A stretch of 64,000 nucleotides of DNA. It comes from Isoetes taiwanensis. Taxonomy: Eukaryota; Streptophyta; Lycopodiopsida; Isoetales; Isoetaceae. The position numbers and the translations under genes are program-made. The notes beneath the pieces are model-generated. The model was not told the DNA's origin and searched no databases. It saw only the letters and a list, made by a program, of their open reading frames with translations. Positions 1-11,748 of the stretch are shown one piece after another (within the stretch, counting starts at the first letter, position 1; the number at the start of each line of letters is the position of its first letter). Location: assembly GCA_021234155.1 (NCBI GenBank), contig JAJEKV010000067.1, forward strand, positions 4,271,279 to 4,335,278, given 5' to 3'.

Positions 1-2723
1 GGCTTAATCTTAGATCCAAATCAGCTGTGCTTATTAATGGTGTGCCCTCTGGTTTTTTCTCTTTATCCTGTGGAGTTAGGCAGGGATGTCCTCTTGCTCC
101 TTACCTCTTCCTAGTTGCAGCTGAACTGCTTACCAGAGTCATTACTCACTATCAGGAAAATGGCTTCATCAAAGGACTCAAGCTCCCCAACTCAGATGAG
201 TATCTTACCATGCTTCAATATGCTGATGATACTTTTTCCTTCCTTGAAGCTGATTTGCCTAATATTGACTGCTTCCTTAAAGTCATTTATCAATTTTCAG
301 CTGCCTCTGGTATTTATCTGAATGTCAATAAGAGCTTAATTATTGGTGATCTTCCTCATCAGCAGATCCTGGGTATTAATGTTCTTCCTGGGGGTCAAGC
401 CACTAAGCTTTTAGGGATGCCTCTATCTATAAATCAGAGCTTGAAAGGGCTGTGGGATCCTATTCTTCAGAGAATTAAGAAAAAGCTGAATAATTACAGA
501 AATTATCTCACTCTATCAGGTAGAACCATCATTGCAAACTCGGTTCTTGCGAGCTCTCATGTCTACTTTTCCACTGCTCTAATTGCCCCTAAGTGTATTT
601 ATCTTGAGCTCCAAAAAATTATAAGAAACTTTATTTGGAATGGCAGTCACCTGGTCAATTGGAACTCTATCTGCAAGACTAAAATAACAGGTGGTCTTGG
701 CTGTAAGGACCTTTTTCTTCAAGCTCAATCTCTTGCAGGTAAATTTGTTTGGAGAGCCATCTATGGGAGCCAGTCTCCTGCTCATAAGTTCATCAGACAC
801 TTGGATCAATCTTAGTCACCCTTCTGGTCATCCATCTGTTCATCATTTGTTACCAAACTCAGCCTTTACTCAATTGAAAACTGCTCCTAATATCTCTCCT
901 TTGATGAAGAATCTGATTAAGGCTTGGAATTCTATTTCTCCCCACTATCAATTTACCTCATCCGATCATTTGCACTCTGATATGCCTATTTTCTGGAATC
1001 CTATCTTTCTTAATCATAATTCCAATGTTCTGGCAATCAAACATCCTAGGATCTGCAAGAAATGGCATGATGCTGGTCTTTATTACATTAGGGATCTTTT
1101 TAATGGATGTAGGCTGATTTCTTGGACTGCTCTCAAAAATGTCATCAAAGGTACATCTTCTGACAGGAAAGTATATCTCCTTATCAAGCCTTATTTGGCA
1201 AATCTTTCTCCTAACTCAGGGAAAGGTGACTGGTCCCTCAATGGTAAGTTTGACTATAAAGTGAGAGATATTTATAAGTGCCTTTCCCATGATCCTACTA
1301 ATATTAAGGCTATGACCAAATGGGGTATCAATTTTACTTTCGATAAAGAGAGCTCTTCAAGAATGTATGGGACTCTTACGCCCTCCAAAAATTTCCCTCA
1401 GATATATGGCTTATTGCTAATGGCGGTTTAAGTAACTTACAATCCCTTTCCAAAAATATCCTAATGTTATGCCGACCCCTTTAGGTTGCAATGAGACCCG
1501 AAGATATGTGTCACATTTTCAGTTGCACTAAGTTGAATAGTTTCTGGAATTGGATTGCTGGAAAATTTGGGTTTCACTATGATGGAAATTTGCTTTCCTT
1601 GATCCAAAACGGTGACACCTTTAAAAACACTGTTATTTTCATTGCCCTTTGGAATATTTGGAAGGCTAGGAATCGTGTTTTATATGGGAAGAATAGACCT
1701 TCAGTTTTCTGGATCAAAATGAACTTCCAATTTGATTTTGAAACTATTGCTACTGCTCATAAGAATAAGGTTGGAACTAATCATGACAGGAAATGGGAGC
1801 TTTATGGAGCTTACAGGGGATTTTATAATTTATTTGCTTCCAATCTAAATATTGTAGATTCTAATGTTTTATTTTCTACATGAAACTAGAATATCTTAAC
1901 TTCTAGCGTGGGGATGGAGCAAGAAAATTCGATGACAAATTTCGCCATTCACCAAAGACCCGGTGGATTCATCATGAAGAATGATATTGCAACATCTATG
2001 GAGTCGTTTCTTATGAAAAGGGGACGCATGAGATATCTGAAGGAAAGTGAGGATCTTTGGGCATCTATCTTCTGTAGGGAAGTGGTTCAGATCCATTGCC
2101 TTTGGGCTTTCTTGGCCAATCATCACTTTCTTCTCACCGAAAAGGCGATTAACAAGATCTGAGAACCATGTACTACAATCACAAACTTATTGCTGATCCA
2201 GATGGCTCCTTGCTGTCGATATTACTTGGAGGACAAGGATAAATTCAGGCTCTTCTACTCAAATAATTGGGGCCCAAATCAATACCTCTTTGGATCCACC
2301 GACCCTTTCAATGCCTATTTCAATGATTGCTTCTTCAATGATCACGGACCCCCCTTCCATAGCCATCACGTTAATCACACCCTTGCTCTTATCTAATCAG
2401 GATCTATCTATGTCTCGGGAAGGATTGCCTTTTTGCAGGTTTTTGCAGTTCAAGCTCAGAGTGGCCTCCCTCAACAACTGAATTCAGATTTTTTGGACCT
2501 GTTCACACGGAAGATCATTTTCTTACTGGCTTATCAGTTTCTGCTACCTCTTCTGCGAATTTCTTGTTAGGCTTGTTATTCTTGAGCTCATATTCACAGT
2601 ATGATGCTCTTAAATGTTCTGTTACTTTTTCATGTGCTGCCTTATAAAGCACAAACATGCTATGTTCCTGAGATTTTATAATTAATGGTAAAACTGACTC
2701 TTGCTATCAAAAAAAAAAAAAAA
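1..2723 (+). mobile_element. L1-type LINE, 3' part with poly-A tail
   Basis: This is the 3' part of a plant L1-type non-LTR retrotransposon. It enters the window inside the reverse transcriptase, continues through the C-terminal zinc-finger region, and ends in a run of 15 A at 2709-2723, the expected tail of a retroposed copy. About 800 bases after the last recognisable ORF segment (1884-2708) have no coding signal that I recognise and are probably 3' UTR plus decayed sequence. The left end lies outside the window. Confidence 0.8.
27..1883 (+). pseudogene. LINE ORF2 fragment: reverse transcriptase C-half and zf-RVT region
   Basis: The encoded protein would copy LINE RNA at a nicked target. 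Positions 27-815 read through reverse transcriptase blocks: GVRQGCPLAPYLF about residues 16-28, the catalytic block QYADDTFSFLE about residues 64-74, and the KLLGMPL block typical of plant L1 elements. The frame shifts near 815-830 and continues to 1431, then again to 1491-1883, where MCHIFSCTKLNSFWNWI and ALWNIWKARNR are the usual zf-RVT/tail motifs. At least two frame changes are needed, so this copy is dead. Endonuclease and N-terminal RT lie beyond the left edge. Confidence 0.85.
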
Positions 2724-2739
2724 TAATGGAGAAGATGGA

Positions 2740-3999
2740 GAATTAATGGCTCATCAGTATCTGCACAATAGTCATCAATTATGTCAGATAGAATACCATA
2801 TTTGTTAGCACACTTAACTTTCTCAAAAGCTTGCCCTTTCATCAAACTCTTATTGCTAAAGTTTGAGTTCTCTTGGTGAATGTTTGCACCACTGCTTTCA
2901 GATTGTTGAAGGTCTGGAAGTTGATTACTGCTAGGTTGATCAATTTTATTTGGACTTGCAATCTTCTAATTTCCAACATGTCCCTTATTTTCCATAAGTA
3001 ATGATTCCTCATTACCTCTTGTATTGCCAATAATCTTGGAATATTCATTATTGGCTATATTAGTCCCAGATGGATTAATCTTTAGAGTTGTTGGCCTGAA
3101 ATTTAGGTCTGACAGACCACTCCTTTGAAATTGTTCAATTTGAGCATTTTTCCTTGAGTCTTGAAAAATATTATTTAGAGTCTTGTGCATGTCAATCTGT
3201 AAGTGAAAAGCTGGAGCCTTTCCCTTTAGAATTTTCTTGATGTGTTCTATGTTGTGCAATGATAGCCCTGAATTCCCATTTCCTTTGCAGGCATAATTGT
3301 AGGAGTCTTCTTAAAGGCAGAATCACTTTGTTTAAGACCTTTATTGTACCAAAAGTATTTGTGAATAATATGGAAGCTTGTGACCTACCTTGATGGGATA
3401 TTTCTCCTTTCTTTTGCATCTGCCTTAGTTCTTTCCTTTTTTGGATTCTTCTATGACTGCCATTCACCTTGTTCCAATTGAATCCATGCATAGTGTCATT
3501 TTATTGATATCCTTGATTTCTCAAATGAACCCTTTGCTCCCTTTGGGTGACCTGTAGAGAGATCTCATGTGCATCTGTTCTTCAGGGTTGTTTCACAGTC
3601 ATTCTTATTTTTATTTTTATTGAGATGATCTTCCTTTTGACAAACAGCACCTGGAAAATGCCTACAGCTACAGTCTTGGCAAAATTTTGGTAGGCCAACC
3701 CATCTAAGCTGAAGATTAGTTTGATGGCCAAGGAAATCACATACACGAATTGAGGTAGGTAACAGGCTTAGAGATATCCAGTTGAATGAAGCATTTGGAA
3801 GGTCTATAAAGAAAGTATTCAGTAGTAATATATGAGAGAAGCATTCCTCATCCCAGTAAATAGGAGAAAGTTCACTCATTGAGACACTTGCTATGCAGTA
3901 TTTTTCAAAGTCATTAATGGGAATAAGGGGGCACCATTTAAAAATGTTAACTGAAAGGTCTCAAAGGTAGATCTGCCAGATTTGAGAAGGAAGTTGGCA
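2740..3999 (-). pseudogene. LINE ORF1-like (DUF4283/zinc-knuckle) remnant
   Basis: Minus-strand ORFs at 3565-3879, 3192-3491 and 2842-3259 line up as one decayed protein. The first carries CQDCSCRHFPGAVC, a CCHC-like knuckle preceded by the VGLPKFC context seen in plant LINE ORF1/DUF4283 proteins, then Lys/Asn-rich sequence. ORF1 proteins bind LINE RNA. Stops and frame changes separate the blocks. Orientation is opposite to the neighbouring LINE that ends at 2723, so it is a different insertion. Assignment rests on the knuckle and context only. Confidence 0.5.
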
Positions 4000-5559
4000 G
4001 TTCTTGCATTTCCATATTCCACTAAGATGTAAGGAAAATTTAACCAGTAAATGGAGTTAATGATAATCCCCTTATGTAGCCTTAAGAGATGGCCCCATAA
4101 TTTCTCAATTTATGCCCCTACTTTATCCACACAGACAAGAACAACACAACTAGATAAAGTTTTGATTTTGGGGGGCAATAGAAGGGAAGTTTAATTTAAT
4201 ACCTCTGAACAGCTGAACCTTGGGATGAGTCCTATATTGAAGAACATCAAACTTCTCTGCAAGTTATTGATCTAAATAAATAGGCTGAGCAGGTCTTGAG
4301 GGGCTGTAAGGAATTGGTACACCATTTGCATTCAAGAGGGGAACAACGCCATCAGGTCCATGGTCTTTGGAAAGATTGTCCCATATCAGGACATCAGTGG
4401 ATAAAGTATGCATATCTTTAGAAAAAGGATCAAGATCAGCAAAATTCCCAAATTTGAAGACTTTAGAGGAATTGTTATACTAGAAGCTTAATTGGAGAAG
4501 GAGATCGCTTTATTGAGAAGGAGGTAGGAGCATCAACTTGTGAAGAAAAATGAGCGATTCTGTGTTTAGGGTTTTTGGAATATTTGAATTTTTAGGATTA
4601 TTGGCCATTCCAAAAGCACAGGGTAAAACAACAAAGGAAAATTGAACATGAGAGGAACAAAAACAGAACAAAAGAGGGATAAAAGACTAACAATCAATTA
4701 TAGATGGTTGAAATACCAAAGAATGCCAAGACTTTGCAACAAAGAAACCCGAGAGAGCTCCCTGAAGCAAATTAGTTGGAAATTCCATCCAATTCTCCCA
4801 GGAATAACTCATTGTGGACTTTAATATATATTTTTCCTCCCAAATTGTTGCTGCTGAGAACCCAAAAAATTCCCGTAGCCGAGATGTTTTGTTACCAACA
4901 AATTCCTCTATCCAAGCAATTATCTGTCTTTCAAATTCTACACAGCTTGGTATAAATGTGTATTCTGCACTGAATAGGTGATCTGGAAAGTTTGCTTGAT
5001 GATAAGTTCATTCCAGAGAGCCATTGCTTTGTACAAGTGAGCCTGAGGCCTTCTTTCACAATTGCAAAGATTTTGCATTCCATTTAAAGCTTATGAGGTC
5101 GGGAATAGCATGGATGCTATCCCTCTACAGGAATAGCGATAAGTCACACAAAAAATCCAGCCAAATCGAGCAGAATTGGAGTTCTCGATCAGTCAAGAAA
5201 GGCTTTCAAATAGAAAAACTGCCATTTTCAAGAAAATAGGCGCTCTTTAATTTCACACCTTCTTGAAGAGCCGACTTTTTGTGCATAAATTTTGCACTAG
5301 ATCAGTGCTTAAAAATACCCCTAATCTCTAAGTATATGTACGCAAATGATTTAAAAAAACCCCCTCTATTGAACTCTCATTGGTTATACGCCAACCAAAG
5401 ATAAATCCCCTTTGTGAAAAACATGAACACGTTGTTCTATGTGATGATATCTGTCTTTAAGCAAGGAATGTCACTATACATGTACCAAAAACATCATAAC
5501 TTTGAAGCATCAAAGCAAGCATATATAGTAGCATGATAGCATGAATCCATAAGTATTTG
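4000..5559. other. No supported gene; probable continuation of decayed repeat
   Basis: Short ORFs on both strands carry no motif I recognise. Some minus-strand blocks between 4000 and 4620 could be the upstream part of the same LINE ORF1 remnant. I see no RNA gene and no terminal repeat here. Confidence 0.3.
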
Positions 5560-6056
5560 CATCAAATTACAAAGACTTTCTTGTGAGGGACTGTTATTTA
5601 CATGATGTCTCTATTTATGGGGGTTTTCCTTTAGCTTTTCAAACAGAATTTTATGCAAGCTATTGTTAGCTTTAATCTCTATGCAACTTGAAATAGTAGG
5701 GTTCCATATCCATGCCAAAATGAGTTTTCTGATAGATCTAAATAATGTTTGGCGTCCAAAAGCCAAAAACCTTAGGCCACATTCATAAAACGAAATATGA
5801 AAATATTTTTCACCGCCGAAAAAAGAACCAATAACTGTACTTGTTAGATCACTAGATATGCCTTGAACCTCTCCCGAAGAAATTGCCCCTTAACAGGACA
5901 ATCCAAAAAAGGATGGGACCATTCATTAATTACTCTGACAATGTCAATTTTATATTGGTATTCCATATTTTCCATGTTTGATGATAATTTACCTATGTCA
6001 TCACACCACATTGGCAGCATCTGCTTCGACATATAACACACACACCACACCAACAT
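5560..6056 (-). pseudogene. LINE zf-RVT terminal remnant
   Basis: The minus-strand ORF at 5844-6056 contains EWSHPFLDCPVKGQFLRERF, which resembles the end of the zf-RVT region of plant LINEs (pattern H-x3-CP followed by hydrophobic residues). Downstream sequence to about 5560 is stop-rich but AT-rich in the same orientation. It sits just downstream of the SBPase stop codon. Low confidence because only one motif supports it. Confidence 0.35.
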
Positions 6057-6310
6057 TGCTTATTAGGTTTACGTTGAATGAGACTTTGGGCAATCTTGAA
6101 CTCGAGAAATATAATTTTAGAGCATTATTAATGGTGTATATATTGTTTCAATCTAACCTTATGATGTAGATTATATGTTGGTAATCAGCTTTCTTATGCA
6201 CTAATGAAAGCTATAGCTTGAAAAAATGATGTTTCCATTAGGTAGTAACTTGTTAAAAATATAAAGCCTTCCCTAATATACAATGCGCACATTCCATTGG
6301 ACCACATTAT

Positions 6311-8055
6311 TTACACTGTAGCTGCCACTTTTGCAAGTCTAGAGGAACCGTAAAGTGTTTCTTCAAAACGAATAATCTCTGCCTTTGAACCATATGCCAC
6401 TTGTGTTCTGTCGTCAATGCCCTGTACAACCACTTCAAGGATAGACTTCTTACCATCACTACTATATCCACCTGCTTTCTCAACGAGTAAAGCTAATGGA
6501 GCAACTTCAAATAATAGTCGTAGCTTTGCTTTCGTGCTTGGGGAAGTAACATTTGTGAACACACCCTTCTCCTTCACAATGATCTGTAATTATAACCATA
6601 TGAAATAAGAATCCAAAGAAGTTGAAGATAAGTGCCATATAGAATCTCTATAGCTTACTTGGTTAACATCAGGCACCATTCCTCCAGTGTAACGAAGTGT
6701 ATAACGTTCCGATACATAATAGTTGATCAACTGCATGTATTCGTCCAATTGTAACATAGTTTAACGTAAGACGAAAACATATAACAATAACTACATTAAA
6801 GTACCTTCTCATATTCTGGATTATCAAATGTTGCACGCAAGTTTCCAGGAGAGAATAGCTTCCCTTCACCAATCTCAGTTGTCTCTTTTACATGATGCCA
6901 TTTGCCTACAATATGATTTGAGTCACATATAAGCCACACAACATAGTACAAAGCAAAAAGTATTGTGACGAGTAAAAGAAATTAACCATCATCCATTAGA
7001 AGAAACTCATGAGTGCCCGGGAATTCCTTTAGAGCAATAACATAAGTAGTTCGGGGTCCATACACCCCCATTGCTGCTGCAACTTGGTCATTTCCTGTTA
7101 CTCCAATAAGCTTATCTTCAGGCCATACGCCAAATATAGTCCCAACTGTGAAGTTTGTATCCACAATGCTTGATCCATCTAGCGGGTCAAATGCAACACT
7201 AAATCCCCCTGCAATAAGGTAGAAAGAGTTCTTTCTTGAAGAAACTTTTTTTTTGCATATATGTCTTTTGAATATTGTTGGCAAAGATGTTCTTACCCTT
7301 GATAGGACCTCCCATGTCTAGAAGCTCGGGGTCCTCCTCGGAGCAAGCATACTTGCAAACATGAGAATACTCCAATGCCTAGCCAATAAGATAGATAGAT
7401 AGTTGTTCATAAACAAATGACCAAAAGGTTTATACTTAGAAAGAATGGCAAATTGACAATTACCTGGAAAAGAATTTTATTGGCAAGCATATCTACTGCT
7501 AATTGTTCATCTCCAAAGGTATTGATGCATGCTGTGGCACTGCAAGATGCAGTCTTCACCTTAAAAGCAATGGTTCTGAGAGCCTCTCCCATGGACACTA
7601 GCAGCCTTGCAAGGTTCTTATCTTTTGTTGACTTAGCCAAAAATTCTTCCTGCCAACACAAAGATACCCCAATTCCACCAAATTTTGAAAACGCTCTTAA
7701 CTATAGATAATTCAAGAAGCCTACAGAACTTACCAGCGAGTCCCCGAGCTCAGAACGAACTACGCCGGACTTTCGAACGGAAAACGAGCTCTGTTGAGAT
7801 CCCCTGCTTCCAAGCTGAAAATGCTGGACTCCATAAAATGCGCTCGAAGAAAATCCCTGGAAGATCAAATTAATCAGCAAAGGCACTTTGAGAAAAGATT
7901 GAAGGAAAGAAGAGACGCACAATCTTGGAGGCCATAGCCATGGCCGAGGCATTTGATCGGACAGGGGAAGCTTGGACGGTGCCATAAGAGGATCCGGCTA
8001 AATTAGCAGCTGCAGATCCGGCAAGATTTGTTCCAATTGAAGCCATGGCAGCCAT
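6311..8055 (-). CDS. SBPASE: Sedoheptulose-1,7-bisphosphatase, chloroplast precursor
   Basis: SBPase dephosphorylates sedoheptulose 1,7-bisphosphate in the regenerative phase of the Calvin cycle in the stroma. Eight exons join in frame with consensus splice sites: 8055-7921, 7856-7734, 7649-7464, 7378-7297, 7208-6987, 6905-6805, 6730-6659 and 6583-6311, giving 397 residues (Arabidopsis protein: 393). Residues 1 to about 82 are Ser/Ala-rich with basic residues, a typical transit peptide. The mature part starts near GDSLEEFLAKS. The redox pair is Cys122 and Cys127 (CSATAC), with the spacing known for thioredoxin-regulated SBPase. The metal/substrate motif FDPLDGSS is at 182-189. The C-terminus has [20 protein letters not shown] chose the ATG at 8055 because it opens the transit peptide; no defect is seen. 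Fructose-1,6-bisphosphatase is excluded by the closer match to SBPase throughout. Confidence 0.95.
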
Positions 8056-8400
8056 AGCCGGAATGCACCGCCCGGCTTCCCTTCAATCAATTACTAGATA
8101 GAATAGAATTTGAGATGATCGTCTATTTTTGTGGGGTGGAGGGGGGAGCAAGACAGAGGATAGCGAACTGGTGGTTACTAGTTTTATCCGCCGGTCGCTG
8201 GCTTTGTCTCCCGTGTAATAGCTGCGCGGTTTTGGTTATATTTGGTTCTTCGGATCGGACGTTCTTACGTGGCTTGTTTTTTCGCCAATAGACTTGCTTG
8301 CTTGAATATTCCCTATCCTGTCTAAAATTCTAAATATATCTAGGCATTTATCGAAAAAATGTGGTGGTTCAGGGCTTCAATTCAAATTTCCTATATTGGG
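8056..8400 (-). promoter_or_regulatory. SBPase 5' UTR and proximal promoter region
   Basis: This is the sequence immediately upstream of the SBPase start codon. It includes a purine-rich stretch (GAGGGGGGAGCAAGACAGAGG on the plus strand near 8140-8160) and no ORF. A precise TATA box or transcription start cannot be fixed by eye. Light regulation is expected for this gene family but is not demonstrated here. Confidence 0.4.
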
Positions 8401-9813
8401 TATGTCTATATGTGTTAATGTTTTTTTGTGTCCATTAGATGAAGGTATGATGTCCAGAATATGCCAGATCTCGGAATTTACACCTCATACCCCTGTACAT
8501 AACTATGCTCCCTATACGTCCCATATACGTAGATCACCAAGAAATACGTCAAAACTAAAAAGCAAGAATAGTCGAATTGCTCACTATCGAAGCTTCTAAA
8601 ATCACTTTTGTTTCAGTAGCAGAACGAAGAGCCTTGGATGTATTGAAGTTCAACACCAAACCTCTATTAGAATGATAGTTATTATCTAAATCCCCATTGA
8701 ACTCTTCTTTCCTCATGCCAAGGTCTAACACCATAACATGAACACCCTGCGGACCTCCATTGACTTCGTAGCCCCCTTATTTTCTGCATGCGAAATCATT
8801 CTGATTTGTTAAAGAGCCTCTATGATACTGCAGCCGTAGAATAAAAATGCAGATAATCAGGCTAGTATCCACTTTCACATTTCATAATGCCAATCTGTCC
8901 ATGCCATGCTTTACCCTTACACGGCTGCAAGCAACAAAAACCAGGAGCAGTTTCTGAAGCAAGAACAACAGCATAAACAAATAATTTGGATTCATCCTGC
9001 ATTTGGCTGTGTGGTTGGGCGCATGAGAATGCTAGGTGAGGTCGATCGGATCATCGAGCACGGCGGAATGAACGCTGAATGCCTTATTTTCCAGAAGCTT
9101 TTCAAGATTTTTGGGTACCTTGAAGATATCAGCGATGGCGCTCGCTCTTGAAACATGCTCGGACACCTGTCCGCCCGGCTCCGTCGGGCTGTTCTTAGCA
9201 GCCCTCGTGAACATAATGACTGCTATTTCCGACCATGCATGGGATACAAACAGAGAACTGGAACTCCCCTCAGACCATACACAAACAAAAATTATGCCCC
9301 CTTTTTTCGGCCCACCTACGCCAAAATCATAGAGAAGTGATATTTTGGGAGCGTAATAGCTACATGCTCTTGAAATTGTTGTCGTCGGTTTTTTTTCTTG
9401 CCATGGTTGCCTAAACCAAGTTCACTAGATGGACACCAAATTGACCGATAGATAGGCTTTTTATTCATCACAGTAGCATCACAAAATGTGCTTGTAAAAA
9501 TGGAAGTGAGTGAGGCACCTGACCATAGGCACAACATTGGACTACCCCATAAAAAGATGGAAATACTATGATATGGCTAAGGGTGAGAATCGATGGCTTC
9601 CCATCGAGATGAAAACCTTTGCCCTTTTGAGTTTTTGAAGAAAACATCGTCAATATCCTCGAGCAATGCCTATTAGCATCAATGACAAAGAATTGATCGA
9701 CCCACACAACTGTAAAAGTGAATCCGAATGCTACTGGACCTGGAACTAAAAATAAAATAGAAAACTAAAACCAAAGCACCCGTAAAAGTCTATAGTAATA
9801 ACAATAGATAGAT
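8401..9813. other. No supported gene
   Basis: Several ORFs of 60-80 codons occur on both strands (for example minus 9032-9214, with SRASAIADIFKVPKNLEKLL, and a minus-strand open stretch at 8580-8780). None has a motif or splice structure that I can defend. It could contain exons of an unrecognised minus-strand gene or decayed repeat. Confidence 0.3.
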
Positions 9814-10032
9814 ACACAAACCTCCAGAGGGACTAGTCAAGCATGACACGCTTATAAAAGATTTCTATAAATTGGATGAGTTGATCATGTGTGCTACCCA
9901 ACAATACACAAGCCTCCAGAGGTGCTGGTCAAGCGTGCGACACTCACAAAGAATGTCCATAAAATGGAGGGGCACTTCATGTGTGCTATGCAACAATACA
10001 CGAATCTCTAAAGGGGCTGGTCAAGCATACCA
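9814..10032. repeat. 92-bp imperfect tandem repeat, about 2.4 copies
   Basis: Units start at 9814, 9906 and 9998, each with ACAC(A/G)A followed by CTC(C/T)A(G/A)AGG..CT(A/G)GTCAAGC, and end with GTGTGCTA..CAACAAT. The exact 92-base spacing between starts shows a true tandem array with substitutions. No coding function is apparent. Confidence 0.75.
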
Positions 10033-11748
10033 CGATCATTCCAAAGCAGCAGCAATAGTAGCCATCCCGTGAGGTGTTGCAGAAGTAGCAACAATGGCAG
10101 TGGTGCCCCGAAGTGTTGCGGAGCAATAGTAGCAGTAGGAGCACTCTAAAGGGCAGTAGCACTTGCATTGCAAGCAAATAATCCATCTGTTGCACAACGT
10201 CTGCCATGGATGGAAACCAGAGCAACAGTAACTTAGAGGTTTTTTATGTCTCTTACATGAGCAAGCTCTTTGCAGCGTGACTTCTACTGTAGCGATTTGA
10301 GTTGGTGTCAACATACATGGAGGTGCCTTTTGATTTTGCCCCCCTGACAAAGCATGGCACTCCTAACTATTGAATCTGCCACTATGAATTTCCCTGTATA
10401 TGGCTGGCTATGGCATTGAATGCCTAGACAGGATGTCCTAACAATGTGCACAGAAGCATAATATCTCATCTTAGAGAGAACCATTGTCTGAATCTTCTTC
10501 CTGAGGTCAACCTCAAGGAGATCTCAGATCACCATATTATGACCATGTGCCTATGTTCATGTTGCTCTCTATGTTCTCACCCAGTATCCTCTATTATATG
10601 AGTTGATGTATTAGCGGGTCTGGCTGTGTCAGCTGCCTGGAGGATTGATGTCTGCTTGTGCTATGACCTGATTGGCCTTGCTTTTGCATCCTAACAAATG
10701 CCCGTCATGCATGAGCTCAAAGTGAATAGTAGCTGCAACATCTACATTTGTGTTCAATGCTGAGAGTTTAGCTCTGGGTGCTTCAGAGTATGCTTCTACA
10801 ATTCCCATATGCAATGACGTATCTGCTTGTGAGCCTCAGCATGCAACTTCTTGGCTTGTGAGGTGACTGTCCTTTCCAACTCACGAATATCATGGTCTTA
10901 ACGAGAGGAATCTTCTTCCAGTCTTCGAAGCCTGGAATTTGGCTTCTTCAGAGCATGGATTCTATCCTGCAGAGGTTGTTAGATACTATTAGCCATCTCC
11001 ATAATCATGTAGAGTTGTTATATGGTCTCTCTGATTTTATGCTCAAAGTGTTTGTGAGTTTGGACCATGGTGTCTAATCTCCTCGATGTTGTGATCAAAC
11101 CTGCCAAAGCCTAGCAATGTGTGATCTAGTTTGCCAGCATTCTAATTGTGCAAGTTGATGCATGCGTAATTCAATGTCAGAAATGCGTTGTTTCTTAATA
11201 GTGCAAGTGCTGATGATTCTATTTGCTTAGTGAGGCGCAGCAGCTTAGATGTAATGCCTTCAAGGCTCCAAGGCTCTTGAAATGGGGAATTTGCAATTTT
11301 TTGCGAACGATTTGCTGTGAGGTTCAATTGGCCGTCATAGATTTGCCTTGATATAGCATGGCATCTACCATACCCCTTGATACATTTCTCGATGTAGGCC
11401 TTTCAATCTTATTGATGTGGTCTGTTTCTGCTAAAACAACGTCTGAAATCAAATGCATTTATTTTGAAATTGCATTCGAAAGATTCCTTTAAAAAATCTT
11501 AAGAAAGTGATAAAACAGATGGTTGCTTTCTCTTCCTTTCGCTTCAAAAAACTAAACAAAGTAAGGAACCAGTCTTTTTTTTCCTAGCCTTTCAAATGTC
11601 AGTACATGGCAGTTTAAATTTAAGCAATTTTTAGTATATCTCATACAATGTAGGAAGATACTAACAAAGAAGAGCTTCAAATTAAGCATTTTACTCAATA
11701 ATGTTCCTACATGATAGTGTAATGAAGGACGTCTTGAATTTTATCTTT
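10033..11748. other. Internal or flanking DNA of LTR element copy 1; nothing recognisable
   Basis: This is the side of copy 1 where gag-pol would be expected on the minus strand. I do not find a zinc knuckle, DTG protease or RT motif. Codon-repeat-like tracts (GTAGCA/GCAGTAG) occur at 10040-10150. The 3' part of the element is either deleted or too decayed to see. Confidence 0.3.
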
